Positions 1 to 8,934 of a DNA stretch of 64,000 bases are shown in pieces. The translations under genes were made by a program, and so were the position numbers. How positions within the stretch are numbered: position 1 is the first letter of the stretch; each line of letters opens with the position of its first letter. The notes beneath the pieces are model-generated. The model was not told the origin of the DNA. It saw only the letters and a program-made list of their open reading frames with translations, and made no database searches. Source of the stretch: Alteromonas hispanica (lineage in GTDB: Bacteria > Pseudomonadota > Gammaproteobacteria > Enterobacterales > Alteromonadaceae); NCBI RefSeq assembly GCF_010500915.1, contig NZ_JAAAWP010000002.1, positions 62,001 to 126,000 on the forward strand, read 5' to 3'.

Positions 1-701
1 AGCTTAAAGCCTTTTACGAAGACACCTTACTGACAGACACCGAAAGTCGCGCAAAATGGCTAACGGCAAGTCCAGAGGAATTTGAGAAAAGCAGCGACCC
101 CTTTATTCGCCTTGCTGTGGCGCTTTTCGATACTGAAATGAGTATAGAAGATAAGAGTAAAGCATTGAGTGGTAAAGCTGCAGCGCTTCGCCCTAAGTAC
201 ATGAAAGCGATTATCGAATGGCAAAAATCAATGGGTAGCCTTGCTTATCCAGATGCCAACAGTACGCTGCGTGTTACTTACGGTAACGTTACAGGCGGCT
301 CACCAAAAGATGGTTTAATATACGAACCTTTTACCCGTCTTGAAGGCATCACTGAAAAAGACACGGGTGAAGCACCGTTTAATTCACCTGAAAAACAGCT
401 TAGTTTGATTAACGAGTCTCAGTATGGTCCTTACAAGCTTGATGACATCAATAGTGTGCCGGTTAACTTTTTAACCGACTTAGATTCCACTGGCGGTAAC
501 TCGGGTTCAGCTACCTTAAATGCTAAGGCAGAGCTAATAGGGCTTCTGTTCGACGGCACCTTTGAAAGTGTTAATTCAGATTGGGATTTTGACCCTAAAA
601 CAACCCGTACTATTCATGTGGACAGTCGTTACATGCTTTGGGTGATGGAGTATGTTGACGGCGCTACAAATCTTATTGAAGAGATGACTATTGTTAAATA
701 G
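1..701 (+). CDS. S46-family dipeptidyl-peptidase, C-terminal part
   Basis: The gene enters from the left edge; the open frame runs from base 3 to the stop at 699-701, so about 232 C-terminal residues are visible. S46 peptidases (DPP7/DPP11 type) are periplasmic serine exopeptidases that release dipeptides from oligopeptides. The family's catalytic-serine motif appears as GGNSGSA, followed by LIGLLFDGTFES and the conserved WDFDP...TRTIHVDSRYMLW segment typical of the S46 C-terminus. The start, signal peptide and other catalytic residues lie outside the window. A hairpin terminator follows at 768-791. Family assignment is confident; substrate preference cannot be read from this part. Confidence 0.9.
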   Translation, partial: LKAFYEDTLLTDTESRAKWLTASPEEFEKSSDPFIRLAVALFDTEMSIEDKSKALSGKAAALRPKYMKAIIEWQKSMGSLAYPDANSTLRVTYGNVTGGSPKDGLIYEPFTRLEGITEKDTGEAPFNSPEKQLSLINESQYGPYKLDDINSVPVNFLTDLDSTGGNSGSATLNAKAELIGLLFDGTFESVNSDWDFDPKTTRTIHVDSRYMLWVMEYVDGATNLIEEMTIVK

Positions 702-767
702 ACCGTTTGTTTGGTATTTCAAAGCAATATAGCGCTTTGTCTGTAAAAAACAGTGGCGATAATAAAG

Positions 768-791
768 GCCGAGTTCAACACTCGGCTTTTT
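768..791 (+). terminator. Rho-independent terminator after S46 peptidase
   Basis: GCCGAG (768-773) pairs with CTCGGC (781-786) across a 7-nt loop, followed by five T. It lies 67 nt after the peptidase stop and before the convergent cca gene. Confidence 0.75.
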
Positions 792-861
792 GCTATTCCG
801 CTTTTTATTGTTAGGCTTGTCGTTATGTAACGCAGCAATGCGCGCAATCTGTGCTCGCGCT

Positions 862-2016
862 TTATTGCCTTGTGTGGTTTTCAATGGCGTTGCAAATTGC
901 CACTCGCTTTTCTTGATTCAACGCTTCCTTGATAGCCGCCCCTTTATGCCCTCTGGCAATAATATCTTTAACATTTACATTATTAGCAGCGGAAAGTGCT
1001 TGAGATATCAGCGCTTGCCTGTTGGTCCAGTCTATTCCTTTTTCTTGGGCAGACGGTGACATGGCCGCAAGTAACATTGCAAAGCGCTCTGGTCGTCGCC
1101 ATGCATCAACACCATTAAAAATCGAGAGCAGTTCTTCTGCCTCTTGTGTAGCGGTGTCAGTATTTCCAGCTTCGATATTATTGGTCAACAATCGGTTTTT
1201 ATACTTACAGGCAAGTTCAACAATTTCAGAGACCTGATTTTGTACTTTTAAGCGTTTACACAATGCAGTGGCTTGTTGCTCATCTAGTGGAATACATAGT
1301 GAAGTAAATCGAGTAATAAGAGCATTGTCATCTTTTATTTCTAGCGCTTTAGCCAGTAACGGTAATGCTTCGTCAATTAAATCCGTTAACTCGCAGAACC
1401 AGCTATTTAACGCACCGACTTTCACTAAAACTGAAAAATACACTTCGGGTGAGCGTTCTAAAAGACTTCGTTTGGTTTCTTGCCATACTCGCTCTGCGCT
1501 GAGCGCTGTTAATTCGCCGCTTTTCGACATTGATGACATTAGCGCCAATGTTTCATCGGCAATATGAAAGCCAAGGTATGCATATCGGGCGGCGAAGCGG
1601 GCGCCTCGAAATACCCTAAGGGGGTCTTCACTAAACGCTTCTGATACGTGGCGTAGACATCTTTTTTCTAAATCAACTTTGCCATGGTAGGGGTCTATAA
1701 TGTGGCCTAAGTTGTCCTGCGCCATGGCGTTAACAGTGAAGTCTCGACGGCGTAGGTCGTCTTCAAGCGTCACGTCTTTGGAGGCGTCGCAGACAAACCC
1801 TGTATATCCGGCGCCGGATTTTCTCTCAGTGCGCGCAAGAGCGTACTCTTCGCCTGTTTTTGGGTGCAAAAATACAGGAAAATCTTTTCCTACTTGAGTA
1901 AAGCCTTTAGCTAGCATGTCCTCAACAGTGGCCCCAACCACAACATAATCTCGTTCGGTAACGGTCCGTCCTAAAAGTGCGTCTCTTACGGCACCGCCAA
2001 CCAAATATACTTGCAT
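862..2016 (-). CDS. cca: CCA-adding tRNA nucleotidyltransferase
   Basis: Adds or repairs the 3'-terminal CCA of tRNAs. The protein begins MQVYLVGGAVRDALLG, the class II nucleotidyltransferase signature, then ERDYVVVGAT holding the metal-binding acidic pair, and RRRDFTVNAMA and EDPLRVFRGARFAARY further on. The start at 2016 is chosen because the family begins exactly at MQVYLVGG; the 25 in-frame codons upstream look non-coding. At 384 residues it is shorter than E. coli Cca (412), and I see no HD phosphohydrolase motif in the C-terminal third, so it is probably the form without the HD domain. Convergent with the S46 peptidase gene and divergent from the gspA-like gene. Confidence 0.93.
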   Translation of the reverse strand: MQVYLVGGAVRDALLGRTVTERDYVVVGATVEDMLAKGFTQVGKDFPVFLHPKTGEEYALARTERKSGAGYTGFVCDASKDVTLEDDLRRRDFTVNAMAQDNLGHIIDPYHGKVDLEKRCLRHVSEAFSEDPLRVFRGARFAARYAYLGFHIADETLALMSSMSKSGELTALSAERVWQETKRSLLERSPEVYFSVLVKVGALNSWFCELTDLIDEALPLLAKALEIKDDNALITRFTSLCIPLDEQQATALCKRLKVQNQVSEIVELACKYKNRLLTNNIEAGNTDTATQEAEELLSIFNGVDAWRRPERFAMLLAAMSPSAQEKGIDWTNRQALISQALSAANNVNVKDIIARGHKGAAIKEALNQEKRVAICNAIENHTRQ

Positions 2017-2160
2017 GTACTTGCGCTCTTCTAAATCAAGGGAAACAGTGGATAGTATACCAATGTTACAAATAAATTTGTTGCTGCACATAATGACGCT
2101 TTTACTTACTGCCTTGCTCTGGTAGTTTAATCATCGTTTTTTGATTAATTAGCGAATACC

Positions 2161-3072
2161 ATGTATTTGAATTACTTCGGGTTAAATGACAACCCGTTTT
2201 CGATAGCGCCCAACCCCCATTACCTGTACATGAGCCCTCGGCACAAAGAGGCGCTTGCGCACCTAACCTTTGGACTGCGTGAAAGCGGAGGGTTTGTTAT
2301 GCTTACTGGCGAAGTGGGCACAGGTAAAACAACGGTATCGCGAAAGCTATTACAGCAGCTACCCGACAATACTCAGGTAGCGATGATTTTAAATCCCACG
2401 CTGTCAGCGTTAGAGTTGTTGGCAACGGTTTGCGACGAGTTAGGGCTATCGTATTCCTCTGACAAGGCTAGTCTTAAATACTTCACCGACCTTATTTTAT
2501 CTAAGCTAGCCGAGAACCATCAGTCTGGCATGAATACTGTACTGATGGTAGATGAAGCGCAGCACCTTTTGCCCGAAGTCTTAGAGCAACTTAGACTGCT
2601 AACCAACTTAGAGACTAATAGAGAAAAATTACTTAAAGTTGTATTGATTGGTCAGCCGGAATTACAACAACTTCTCAAACGCAATGAGTTGCGTCAGTTA
2701 GCGCAGCGTATAACCGCTCGGTATCATTTATTGCCTCTTACCGCACCAGAAGTTAGTTCATATATTGCCCACCGTTTAAGCGTGGCAGATGGTGATATTA
2801 GTATATTCAGTAAGGGCACGTTGCGTGCAGTACATCAAATAACTGGAGGGATCCCTCGGGTTATAAATTTGCTGTGCGATAGGGCGCTAACGCTCTCATT
2901 TACAAAACAGCACGCTGTGGTTAAAAAGCCCATCTTTCTTGCCGCTGCCGAGCAAATCTTGGGAGAAGATGTTGTAAGCCAGAGGGTACGAGGGCAAAAC
3001 AGATGGTATCTTGCTTGTGCGTTTGTACTAGCGCTTGTGTGCGGGTATGGCATTGGGAGTTTGTATGTCTAG
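2161..3072 (+). CDS. gspA: ExeA/GspA-type AAA ATPase
   Basis: A 303-residue ATPase of the ExeA family. It starts MYLNYFGLNDNPFSIAPNP, the usual ExeA N-terminus, with Walker A GEVGTGKTT (residues 50-58), Walker B VLMVDEAQHL, a sensor region LKVVLIGQPEL and a single C-terminal membrane segment (about residues 284-302). In Aeromonas, ExeA with ExeB inserts the type II secretin through peptidoglycan. This protein stops after the membrane segment and lacks the C-terminal peptidoglycan-binding domain of long ExeA. The next gene overlaps by 8 nt and carries a GspB-type C-terminus, which favours GspA over the similar MshM ATPase. Confidence 0.8.
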   Translation: MYLNYFGLNDNPFSIAPNPHYLYMSPRHKEALAHLTFGLRESGGFVMLTGEVGTGKTTVSRKLLQQLPDNTQVAMILNPTLSALELLATVCDELGLSYSSDKASLKYFTDLILSKLAENHQSGMNTVLMVDEAQHLLPEVLEQLRLLTNLETNREKLLKVVLIGQPELQQLLKRNELRQLAQRITARYHLLPLTAPEVSSYIAHRLSVADGDISIFSKGTLRAVHQITGGIPRVINLLCDRALTLSFTKQHAVVKKPIFLAAAEQILGEDVVSQRVRGQNRWYLACAFVLALVCGYGIGSLYV

Positions 3073-4279
3073 CATTATTGCCATAGAGAACGTAAAGCCG
3101 GGCATGGTAATAATTCAAATTACCAAGCAAAACGGCCCTGTAAAAATTCGTAAGTCGGGGCTGGTCTCAAGCGACGCCATGGTACAAGGTTTGTCTGAAA
3201 TGGGCGTGCAAGAGGTAGAGATTGACCCAGAGCAGACGGTTGAGGTTGCTACACCTACTCACCATCGAACCCAGACACAGGCATTGTTACGCGGACAGCA
3301 CGACACGTCTGCGCGGTTCGATAAATCATTGAATGATCAATTTAATCGCAGCTTGTTTCTACCTACTGTTGAAAGTCTCCCATCGTCGTTTTCGCTATAT
3401 GCAAAGCAAGCTTTAACCTTTGCTGTGGTCATTGTGGGAGGATTAGCTTTAGGGTTCACTGCTGCAACGAAAAGCCACTGGTGGCCAGCACTGTCGGCAT
3501 CGTTTTCAGAGCCTTCAACATCGCCTGTTACTAACGTGAATAATGCTCAGAAAAGCGATGATTTGAAAGAGGCGTCAGCTAACTCAACTGAAGAAGACAG
3601 TGCTTCAAACGGTGCTATTGATAATAGTGTTCAAATGCCAGGGCAGGGCACTGAGCGAATTTCAGAGCCAACTACAGATAAAAGTACATATAACAGCATA
3701 GAGCAAGCTTCTGAATCAACTCCTGCGGGAACACAAGTTGCCGCTTCAAATGCTAATAGAAACTCCAGTAACCCCAACTCCAGTAATACGATCCCTAGCA
3801 ATTCTAACACCCCAGAAGTGAACGATGAGCTTCTCACTCAAGCTCCGTTGCCAGACAATGGCACTAGCATAGATGTTACTAATGAATATGAAGGCAAGGT
3901 ATTAAACGAATCAGAAGACTCGGGAAAGATAGAAGTTTCACCCGAACTTATGGCGAGGTTCAACGCAGCTGTTGAAGCGCTAGACGATAAAACATCGAGC
4001 GCAAATGCTGAACCTGAAACAAAGGTAACAGTTCGTGATGACACACTACGCGTAGATCAGTTACCGGTTAGGTTGTTAACTCGCTTACCTACTATGAACT
4101 TTAGCGCGCACATGTATGCGTCTAATCCTCGCGATCGCTGGGTAAGAGTAAATGGTCGTCAACTTTCTGAGGGTGACTGGATTGCTGATAAAGTACAAAT
4201 AATCAATATTGAGGCGCAGCGCGTAGTGCTAGCTTTCGAAGATGAGATATTCACCATGGCAGCGCTAACTGACTGGTAA
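3065..4279 (+). CDS. gspB: GspB-like protein with N-terminal DUF3391-like domain
   Basis: 404 residues, start ATG at 3065 inside the end of gspA (8-nt overlap, translational coupling likely). Order of parts: residues 1-62 resemble the DUF3391 domain of HD-GYP proteins (IENVKPGMVIIQI, then a strand-rich stretch); membrane segment about 116-134; a long low-complexity S/N/T/E linker to about 320; and a C-terminal GspB-type domain with LPTMNFSAHMY, RDRWVRVNGRQLSEGDWI and a VVLAFEDEIFTM strand. GspB/ExeB works with GspA in secretin assembly. The DUF3391-like front end is unusual for GspB and matches the N-terminus of the facing HD-GYP protein. Function of the front end is not known. Confidence 0.75.
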   Translation: MSSIIAIENVKPGMVIIQITKQNGPVKIRKSGLVSSDAMVQGLSEMGVQEVEIDPEQTVEVATPTHHRTQTQALLRGQHDTSARFDKSLNDQFNRSLFLPTVESLPSSFSLYAKQALTFAVVIVGGLALGFTAATKSHWWPALSASFSEPSTSPVTNVNNAQKSDDLKEASANSTEEDSASNGAIDNSVQMPGQGTERISEPTTDKSTYNSIEQASESTPAGTQVAASNANRNSSNPNSSNTIPSNSNTPEVNDELLTQAPLPDNGTSIDVTNEYEGKVLNESEDSGKIEVSPELMARFNAAVEALDDKTSSANAEPETKVTVRDDTLRVDQLPVRLLTRLPTMNFSAHMYASNPRDRWVRVNGRQLSEGDWIADKVQIINIEAQRVVLAFEDEIFTMAALTDW

Positions 4280-4308
4280 GGACGCGATAGTAGGGTTTAA
4301 ATGGGAGC

Positions 4309-4342
4309 GTTGACTGCATGAAAGGCTAGGGATGCAGTCAAC
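4309..4342. terminator. Inverted repeat between convergent gspB and HD-GYP genes
   Basis: GTTGACTGCAT (4309-4319) is a perfect inverted copy of ATGCAGTCAAC (4332-4342) with a 12-nt loop. No clear T run on either side, so a bidirectional transcription stop is possible but not proved. Confidence 0.45.
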
Positions 4343-4351
4343 AGGTCTCTC

Positions 4352-5578
4352 TTAATTTGGGGCTTGATGGACAAAAACTTCTTTGAAAAACTTTGGGAGA
4401 TTAATTCTAAACTCTTCAGGTTTTACGCCCGACACCACTTCATCATCGTAATGGCTTAAATCGATTTTTTTGATTTCGTTGAAATGGTTGCCCTTTACAC
4501 TGTAGAACGTCATTACATGCGGGCTTATCGGGTCTGCTGGATTAACCTTGCTTACAATGCCCAATTTGCCACTCTTAAGCTTTACTAATGAGCCAACGGG
4601 ATGGACCCCTATGCACTTAATAAATTGTTTAACAAGTTCTTGGTCGAGACCGTCAGAGCTTGAAAGGCGTTTTAGCGCCTGAATTGGCGTTAGACTGGGC
4701 TGAGCATTGTTGTTTGATGTCATTTCATCGTAGTTATCGATGATAGCAGCAATGCGGGCAAACTCCGTTATTTCATCTCCTCGTAGACCTCTTGGGTAGC
4801 CGCTGCCGTCTATACGTTCTTGGTGCTGTTCGATAATCTGCAATGATAAATCTGAGATGTCTCCGCATTGTTCAACTAACGATGTGCCTATTTCAACGTG
4901 GGTTTTTAACACGGCAAAATCGTCGTCTGATAACGGAAGTTGGGCATTTCGCACGTCGGCTGGTATCGAAGACATACCAATATCCATGAGCAGAGCACCT
5001 AAGCTTGCTTGTTCGATAATATCTCTATCGTAGCCGAGGAATTTGCAAAAAATACCGGTGAGTATTGAGCAGTTAATAGAGTGCTCTAGTAAATAGTTGT
5101 CAGCATCTTTTATAAGAGTTAGGCAGCTAAGTGCATCGCCGTTATCAAATACGCTTTCAATAAGACTGTGAGATAAGGACGACATTGGCGACAAGTCTGT
5201 TACTGCACCTTTATTTAACGCGGTTATAAACTTACTTTGAATAGAAAGCGCATTTTCGTACAGATCGCTCGCTTCATTGATGGAGTCTTTGCCTACAGGT
5301 TTGGGCTTTGACGCGCTTACGCTTTCTGAAGTCTCAGCTTGCTCGACTGTATTGGCGTTTATATCGCCGGCACTATTATCATTGAGGTGTTTTGACTTTG
5401 TTAAGTCGACCTCCAGCAATAAAATGCCCTTGTTTTTCAATGTTTGTATGATGCTTTGCGATTTTACAACGCCTTTAGAGCGTATTTGCAAGTTACCAGA
5501 CTGCTCGAGAACTTGAGTCACATACATTCCTGGCTTCAGTTCATCGATAGGCACTTGTTCTAGCATTTGTTTTTCCAT
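4352..5578 (-). CDS. HD-GYP-type protein with DUF3391 domain, degenerate HD
   Basis: 408 residues. The DUF3391 domain (about 5-65; VPIDELKPGMYVTQVLE) is followed by a linker and an HD-GYP domain (about 130-320). HD-GYP proteins usually hydrolyse cyclic di-GMP. The GYP part is intact (DGSGYPRGL, 257-265), but the canonical HD pair reads MD (198-199, in LLMDIGM), the usual following Lys is Met, and HHE reads HQE (252-254). Metal binding and catalysis may therefore be altered. There is no obvious Shine-Dalgarno for the first ATG; a second ATG four codons in (5566) is an alternative start. Monocistronic, convergent with gspAB. Confidence 0.85.
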   Translation of the reverse strand: MEKQMLEQVPIDELKPGMYVTQVLEQSGNLQIRSKGVVKSQSIIQTLKNKGILLLEVDLTKSKHLNDNSAGDINANTVEQAETSESVSASKPKPVGKDSINEASDLYENALSIQSKFITALNKGAVTDLSPMSSLSHSLIESVFDNGDALSCLTLIKDADNYLLEHSINCSILTGIFCKFLGYDRDIIEQASLGALLMDIGMSSIPADVRNAQLPLSDDDFAVLKTHVEIGTSLVEQCGDISDLSLQIIEQHQERIDGSGYPRGLRGDEITEFARIAAIIDNYDEMTSNNNAQPSLTPIQALKRLSSSDGLDQELVKQFIKCIGVHPVGSLVKLKSGKLGIVSKVNPADPISPHVMTFYSVKGNHFNEIKKIDLSHYDDEVVSGVKPEEFRINLPKFFKEVFVHQAPN

Positions 5579-5879
5579 TTACTGCAATTTTTGAATTCGA
5601 TAGTTTCAAGCGTAGTTAAAGTAGCATAGGGTGCTTTGATTTAATATGCCAAATAATGCTTCATGTATTTGAATGTTTTCTTGTGTCATTCATATCTAAA
5701 TAGCGAGTTTGGCACTTTTGCAATTTGGCTTAGCAAATTTGTAGCCACTCGTTCATATAACATGTTCCCGATCTGTTCTGTAAAACCTGACGTAACAAAT
5801 AGACTAAAGTCTAAAGTGGTTAGCTTTTTTGTAAGAGGTGATTTTAGTACGCCCTTGATTCAACATTTAAGGAATTAGC
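5579..5879. other. Intergenic region upstream of nhaC and the HD-GYP gene
   Basis: About 300 nt between divergent genes, AT-rich, holding both promoters by position. The AAGGA ribosome site for nhaC sits just before its ATG. I see no convincing gene, repeat or named operator. Confidence 0.5.
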
Positions 5880-7367
5880 ATGAAAGATGAACAACAGGTT
5901 ACGCCTGGTTTATTACTAGCACTAACGCCCGTTGTATTAACACTTTTCATTTTGGGAACTCAGATATTTTATTTTGGGGTGTTTGAGCCTCATATCCCGC
6001 TTGCTATAGGGTTGGCTTTGGCTAGCTTTGTTGGTATTTATCTCGGCCTTAGCTGGGAGGATATACGCGCGGGCATTTTCAAAGTTATTCACGTGGCACT
6101 GCCTTCGGTCAGTGTACTTATTACCGTGGGTATGATTATTGGTATTTGGATTGCCAGCGGAACGGTTCCAACCATTATCTACTATGGGTTAAAAACACTT
6201 TCTCCCGAGATTTTCTTGGCAGCGGGTATGATCATATGTGCGGTTGTATCTGTGTCTTTAGGAACGAGTTGGGGGAGTGTGGGCACTGTTGGGTTAGCGC
6301 TAATGGGTATAGGCGAGGGCTTTGACATACCTATGTATTGGACAGCTGGTGCCGTGGTATCCGGTGCGTTTTTTGGGGACAAAGTGTCGCCTCTTTCCGA
6401 TACAACTAATCTCGCCCCTGCTGTTACCGGCACTGATGTGTTCTCCCACATTAAAAATATGATGGCCACCACTATCCCTGCGATGGTTATAGCTCTTCTT
6501 ATTTATATTGCCGTTGGTTTTTTTGTGATCGATGCTCAAAGTGTGTCTTTTGAAAAAATTGAGGGCATAACTAACGCACTGGAAGATAACTTTTATATAT
6601 CTGCATGGGCATTGCTACCTGCTTTGGTGGTAATGGGCTTAGCATTAAAGAAATTTCCGCCGCTGCCTTCTTTGTTTGCGGGTGTTGTAGTAGGTGCCGC
6701 TTTTGCCATGATTACTCAAGGTGAAAGCTTACAAGCTGTTTTTGATTATGCGAACAACGGATATTCAATTCAAACAAACATTAGCGAAATAGATAGTTTG
6801 CTGAATCGCGGCGGTATACAGTCGATGATGTGGACAATTTCATTGGTGCTAATTGCGCTAGGGTTTGGAGGGGCGTTAGAGACGACAGGCTGTTTGAGAA
6901 GCATTATTAATGCGATAAAAAGTAAAGCAAAAACGTTCGCAGGTACTCAAGTTGCAGCGGTAGGAACTGCGTTTGCAACTAATCTCGTTGCCGGCGACCC
7001 CTACTTGTCTGTTGCTCTACCAGGACGTATGTATTCTCCTGTTTATCGCGGCATGGGGTATTCAACGCTTAATCTTTCTCGTGGCATCGAAGAGGGCGGA
7101 ACACTTATGTCGCCACTGATCCCTTGGAACGCTGGTGGTGCTTTTGTTATCTCGGCGCTAGGGCTAGGAATTTCTGGCGATAATTTGCAAAACCTATTGT
7201 ACATTCCCCTGGCTTTCGCATGCTGGACAGCGCCGCTTATTGGAATATTTTACGCTTACGTTGGCTGGTTCTCGCCGAAAGCAACTGACGAAGAGCGAAA
7301 AGAGTGGGAGTCATCCGGTGCTGATATTGCTAAATTCAACGATGACGGCACACCAGTGACAAGTTAG
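5880..7367 (+). CDS. nhaC: NhaC-family Na+/H+ antiporter
   Basis: A 495-residue polytopic inner-membrane protein of about 11-12 hydrophobic segments. Family motifs include GTSWGSVGTVG, FFGDKVSPLSDTTNLAPA and, in the second half, NLVAGDPYLSVALPGRMY and EEGGTLMSPLIPWNAGG, which mark the NhaC transport core. It would exchange cytoplasmic Na+ for external H+ for sodium and pH balance in seawater. AAGGA lies 8 nt before the ATG. The stop codon is 2 nt from the left end of an IS66-type remnant, so any native terminator may have been displaced. Confidence 0.92.
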   Translation: MKDEQQVTPGLLLALTPVVLTLFILGTQIFYFGVFEPHIPLAIGLALASFVGIYLGLSWEDIRAGIFKVIHVALPSVSVLITVGMIIGIWIASGTVPTIIYYGLKTLSPEIFLAAGMIICAVVSVSLGTSWGSVGTVGLALMGIGEGFDIPMYWTAGAVVSGAFFGDKVSPLSDTTNLAPAVTGTDVFSHIKNMMATTIPAMVIALLIYIAVGFFVIDAQSVSFEKIEGITNALEDNFYISAWALLPALVVMGLALKKFPPLPSLFAGVVVGAAFAMITQGESLQAVFDYANNGYSIQTNISEIDSLLNRGGIQSMMWTISLVLIALGFGGALETTGCLRSIINAIKSKAKTFAGTQVAAVGTAFATNLVAGDPYLSVALPGRMYSPVYRGMGYSTLNLSRGIEEGGTLMSPLIPWNAGGAFVISALGLGISGDNLQNLLYIPLAFACWTAPLIGIFYAYVGWFSPKATDEERKEWESSGADIAKFNDDGTPVTS

Positions 7368-7369
7368 GA

Positions 7370-7760
7370 GTGTCCGTCCGGTAATCCCCATGTTCAATTC
7401 ATAAGTTAACTGCGGCATGATGTTCTCTTTTTGCTAAAGAGAATACCCATGCAGCAATATCAACGAAGAGAAGTGCAAGACTGGCTCAATTTATTTGAGC
7501 AACAAAAACAAAGCGGTCTCACTGCGGTGGCGTTTTGTCGCCAGCAGCTGATTAACGTTCAAACATATTACACCAGGCGCCGTGATATTCGGCTACAGCG
7601 AACAATCAGCAAGTTCGTTCAGGTGAAGCGTGAAGTCACGAAGGTTAAGTCATACACTGAAGAAATGGGTGGCCTCTTCCTGAAATTGGTAAACGCTCAA
7701 CTTAGGGTGCCAACAAATATTCCCCCCGCTGGGTTGTATCAATGAGGCCAATGCCAGATA
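7370..7760 (+). mobile_element. Left IS66-type remnant (outer end plus decayed tnpA)
   Basis: The outer end at 7370-7389 matches, with three mismatches in 20, the inverted outer end of the right remnant (12184-12203). The next ~65 nt, up to the tnpA start, also match closely. Homology to the right copy is lost shortly after 7745, so tnpB, tnpC and the other end are missing. Confidence 0.8.
7449..7745 (+). pseudogene. tnpA: IS66 TnpA accessory protein, decayed copy
   Basis: Encodes MQQYQRREVQDWLNLFEQQ and so on, closely matching the intact TnpA at 11805-12125. IS66 TnpA is a small helix-turn-helix accessory protein of the transposase system. Near the end the frame slips relative to the right copy: the DNA encoding the conserved INPHWVAAV segment is still recognisable, but a single-base loss reads it as IPPAGLYQ and stop. 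The gene is therefore frameshifted and truncated. ATG at 7449 is taken as start by comparison with the other copy. Confidence 0.8.
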
Positions 7761-8059
7761 AACAGAGATAATTCAGCAGAGATACTCTCAGGCGCCAGAA
7801 AAAAGCAATCAATATGTTGCGAGCCGAGACAAATAAAAAAATTTAGCATTCCGCGTAAACAATAACGTGCCCATGGCAGCACCGGCTATTTGTAACAGGT
7901 ATTAACAGTTGGCTTGGCCGAGCTGAGTAAAAATCAAGCACTCATGCTCTCGCCCTGCAAACAGCCGGAAGTCGTCTTTACTAAATTACGCAGAGCGGCC
8001 TAATTTAGTAAGTGGTGCACTTCGAACTTGATTTCGCAGCAAACTGAATTAGATAACAG
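7746..8059. other. Degenerate junction after left IS66 remnant
   Basis: No intact gene. One stretch (about 7894-8004, plus strand) reads QVLTVGLAELSKNQALMLSP then a stop after KLRRAA, and could be the tail of a lost gene, but I do not recognise it. The rest looks like decayed sequence between the IS remnant and the peptide locus. Confidence 0.4.
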
Positions 8060-8602
8060 CTATTTCTTATCTAGCTCAAGTCGCTCTTGGTAAAGATTGC
8101 GTGCTTCAACCAGTTTGTTGTATCTCTCAAGTAATTTGGGATTGGTTTTTAAATGTTCAATGATGTTATTAAGCTGTTGTTCGCTATAGTCATCAATCGC
8201 ACCTTTTAGGCGAGAACGTTGTACGGATAAAAATAAAGAATTATCACCCAAATATTCGCTCGGAGCTCGTAGAGAGTTCATGAGGTCCATTTGCTCAAAC
8301 ATAGCGATATCAGCAAATGCCGGAATACATTTTCTTTCCTTTATTCTTGAAAACGAATGGCGAGCCACCTGCTTGCATTCGACCTTAAATTTTCGATTTG
8401 TCGTTATGTCATTGTAGAGTTCGTAAAAATTTAGTTCAGCGCTGTTGACCAGCTTCTTAAAAAAGGAAACCGGTCGTTTTCCTGTAACCTCTATTACTTC
8501 GATCTTTTTAGAGTCGGTTGTGCTACCAAAACTCATGGTAGAAAACACTGTTGTCAACACCAAAACAGACCATGGTACTAATTGTCTTATATTAGTCATC
8601 AC
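8060..8602 (-). CDS. Exported protein of the peptide island, copy A
   Basis: About 180 residues, not a family I recognise. It has an N-terminal signal peptide (hydrophobic to about residue 25), then KIEVIEVTGKRPVSFFKK, then a helix-rich, charged body. It is a paralogue of the 178-residue protein at 9234-9770: both share the E-V-I-E-V-x-G-(K/R) motif, the FY.LYN/FYDVFN region and two cysteines about 16 residues apart in C...(F)(S/T)RIK.R(K/Q)C. EVIEVTG also resembles the TonB-box region at the N-terminus of TonB-dependent receptors. First codon is GTG at 8602 (AAGGA 9 nt upstream); ATG at 8599 is an alternative. It lies 89 nt downstream of precursor-like peptide A on the same strand. Confidence 0.7.
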   Translation of the reverse strand: MMTNIRQLVPWSVLVLTTVFSTMSFGSTTDSKKIEVIEVTGKRPVSFFKKLVNSAELNFYELYNDITTNRKFKVECKQVARHSFSRIKERKCIPAFADIAMFEQMDLMNSLRAPSEYLGDNSLFLSVQRSRLKGAIDDYSEQQLNNIIEHLKTNPKLLERYNKLVEARNLYQERLELDKK

Positions 8603-8691
8603 TTGTTTAATTCCTTTTATTTCGCGACTTAGATAAAGTATCGGGTTGTGAGTACAAAAACTACCCTTTACCCATATTTATTTCAACTTAG

Positions 8692-8934
8692 CTAGCAGAA
8701 AGCAGGGCCATCGCCACCAAAACCTGGCGTAGTAGTCGGTTCTCTACCCCAGCCGAAATCAACTAATGTGCAACCACCACATCCGTTTTGACCATTGCCA
8801 CCACCAGGAAGTGGATTCGGATTACCGCAAGCATCTGCATCTTTTCTATTACTCGTCCACTTCTGTGAGTCACTTTGTTTTGCCACATTAAACACAAACG
8901 ATTTTGTTTTTATCATAAGTTTTTTACTCTTCAA
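8692..8934 (-). CDS. Putative RiPP precursor peptide A
   Basis: 80 residues. The N-terminal part MKSKKLM..TKSFVFNVAK and QSDSQKW is almost identical to the peptide at 9845-10072, while the middle differs, as in a leader/core precursor. The C-terminal part is Gly/Cys-rich and shares with its paralogue CT(L/M)VD(F/L)GWG(R/T)EP and GG DG..xFC at the very end. Thr, Asp and Glu side chains in the conserved core block could be linked by an ATP-grasp ligase, as in graspetides. No signal peptide. The role is inferred from the neighbouring ATP-grasp gene (10470) and the duplication; I know of no characterised homologue. Confidence 0.65.
   Translation of the reverse strand: MKSKKLMIKTKSFVFNVAKQSDSQKWTSNRKDADACGNPNPLPGGGNGQNGCGGCTLVDFGWGREPTTTPGFGGDGPAFC

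Noticed and set aside
2017-2091. Longer cca start at 2091
   Set aside because: The family starts at MQVYLVGG; the upstream 25 codons are not conserved-like.
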